This document shows, in pieces, positions 6,051 through 6,099 of a stretch of 6,099 nucleotides of DNA. Location: positions 1 to 6,099 of the forward strand of contig CALGUD010000101.1 of the NCBI GenBank assembly GCA_937901915.1, in the 5' to 3' direction. Position 1 is the stretch's first letter. Every line of letters begins with the position of its first letter. This DNA comes from an uncultured Flavobacteriaceae bacterium (lineage in GTDB: Bacteria > Bacteroidota > Bacteroidia > Flavobacteriales > Flavobacteriaceae). Under the pieces are notes generated by a model that was given only the letters and a program-made list of their open reading frames with translations, had not been told where the DNA came from and made no database searches. The position numbers were made by a program, and so were the translations under genes.

Positions 6051-6099
6051 TTCGAGCGCACGCGTGTCGCTGAAGCTTTAGCGTAAGCACAGTCGAGAA
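6051..6099. repeat. Nested palindromic GC-rich intergenic repeat, cut by the window end
   Basis: After the TIM-barrel stop, the AT-rich spacer changes abruptly to a GC-rich palindromic block. Outer arms TTCGA (6051-6055) and TCGAGAA (6093-6099) pair with one bulged G. Inside are a perfect 8-base palindrome CACGCGTG (6059-6066) and a near-perfect 16-base one, CGCTGAAGCTTTAGCG (6068-6083), whose only mismatch becomes a G-U pair in RNA. The arms resemble the dispersed TTCGAGCGCAGTCGAGAA palindrome I recall from Bacteroidota intergenic regions, here with about 30 extra bases in the middle. It may act as a transcription end for the upstream gene or as a mobile REP-like element. Both roles are inference. 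Confidence 0.6.

Overview
The window is an AT-rich chromosomal segment that looks like Bacteroidota, probably a flavobacterium-like lineage. The reasons are the low GC content, the lack of Shine-Dalgarno sequences before any of the five genes, lipoprotein signals typical of that phylum, and close resemblance of the proteins to Bacteroidota families as I remember them. Five protein-coding genes fill almost all of it: four on the minus strand and one divergent gene on the plus strand. No RNA gene, CRISPR array, transposase or prophage gene was seen.

Reading the minus strand in the direction of transcription, the core is a compact three-gene set (4966 to 1374). It encodes a single-domain saccharopine dehydrogenase/lysine 6-dehydrogenase-like enzyme, a DUF1338 protein of the 2-oxoadipate dioxygenase/decarboxylase (HglS) family, and an ALDH7A1/AmaB-type aminoadipate-semialdehyde dehydrogenase. 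Together they outline lysine catabolism: lysine (or saccharopine) to 2-aminoadipate 6-semialdehyde, then to 2-aminoadipate, then (after a transamination not encoded here) 2-oxoadipate to D-2-hydroxyglutarate, which can re-enter central metabolism as 2-oxoglutarate. The aminotransferase, the 2-hydroxyglutarate dehydrogenase and any lysine-ketoglutarate reductase are not in the window. A tandem heptamer repeat sits between the DUF1338 and ALDH genes.

Further along the minus strand (1234 to 80) is an M23-family, LytM-like zinc endopeptidase predicted to be a lipoprotein with a C-terminal SH3-like domain. It has its own candidate Bacteroidota promoter and is probably a separate cell-wall gene. 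On the plus strand (5079 to 5990), divergent from the lysine genes across a 112-base spacer, is a Tat-exported, lipoprotein-type TIM-barrel protein of the hydroxypyruvate isomerase/xylose isomerase-like superfamily. The last 50 bases of the window hold a GC-rich, nested palindromic intergenic repeat that is cut by the window edge.

The most interesting content is the linked lysine to 2-hydroxyglutarate route in a Bacteroidota-like genome, with an unresolved first step. Nothing in the window requires an entirely new kind of system.
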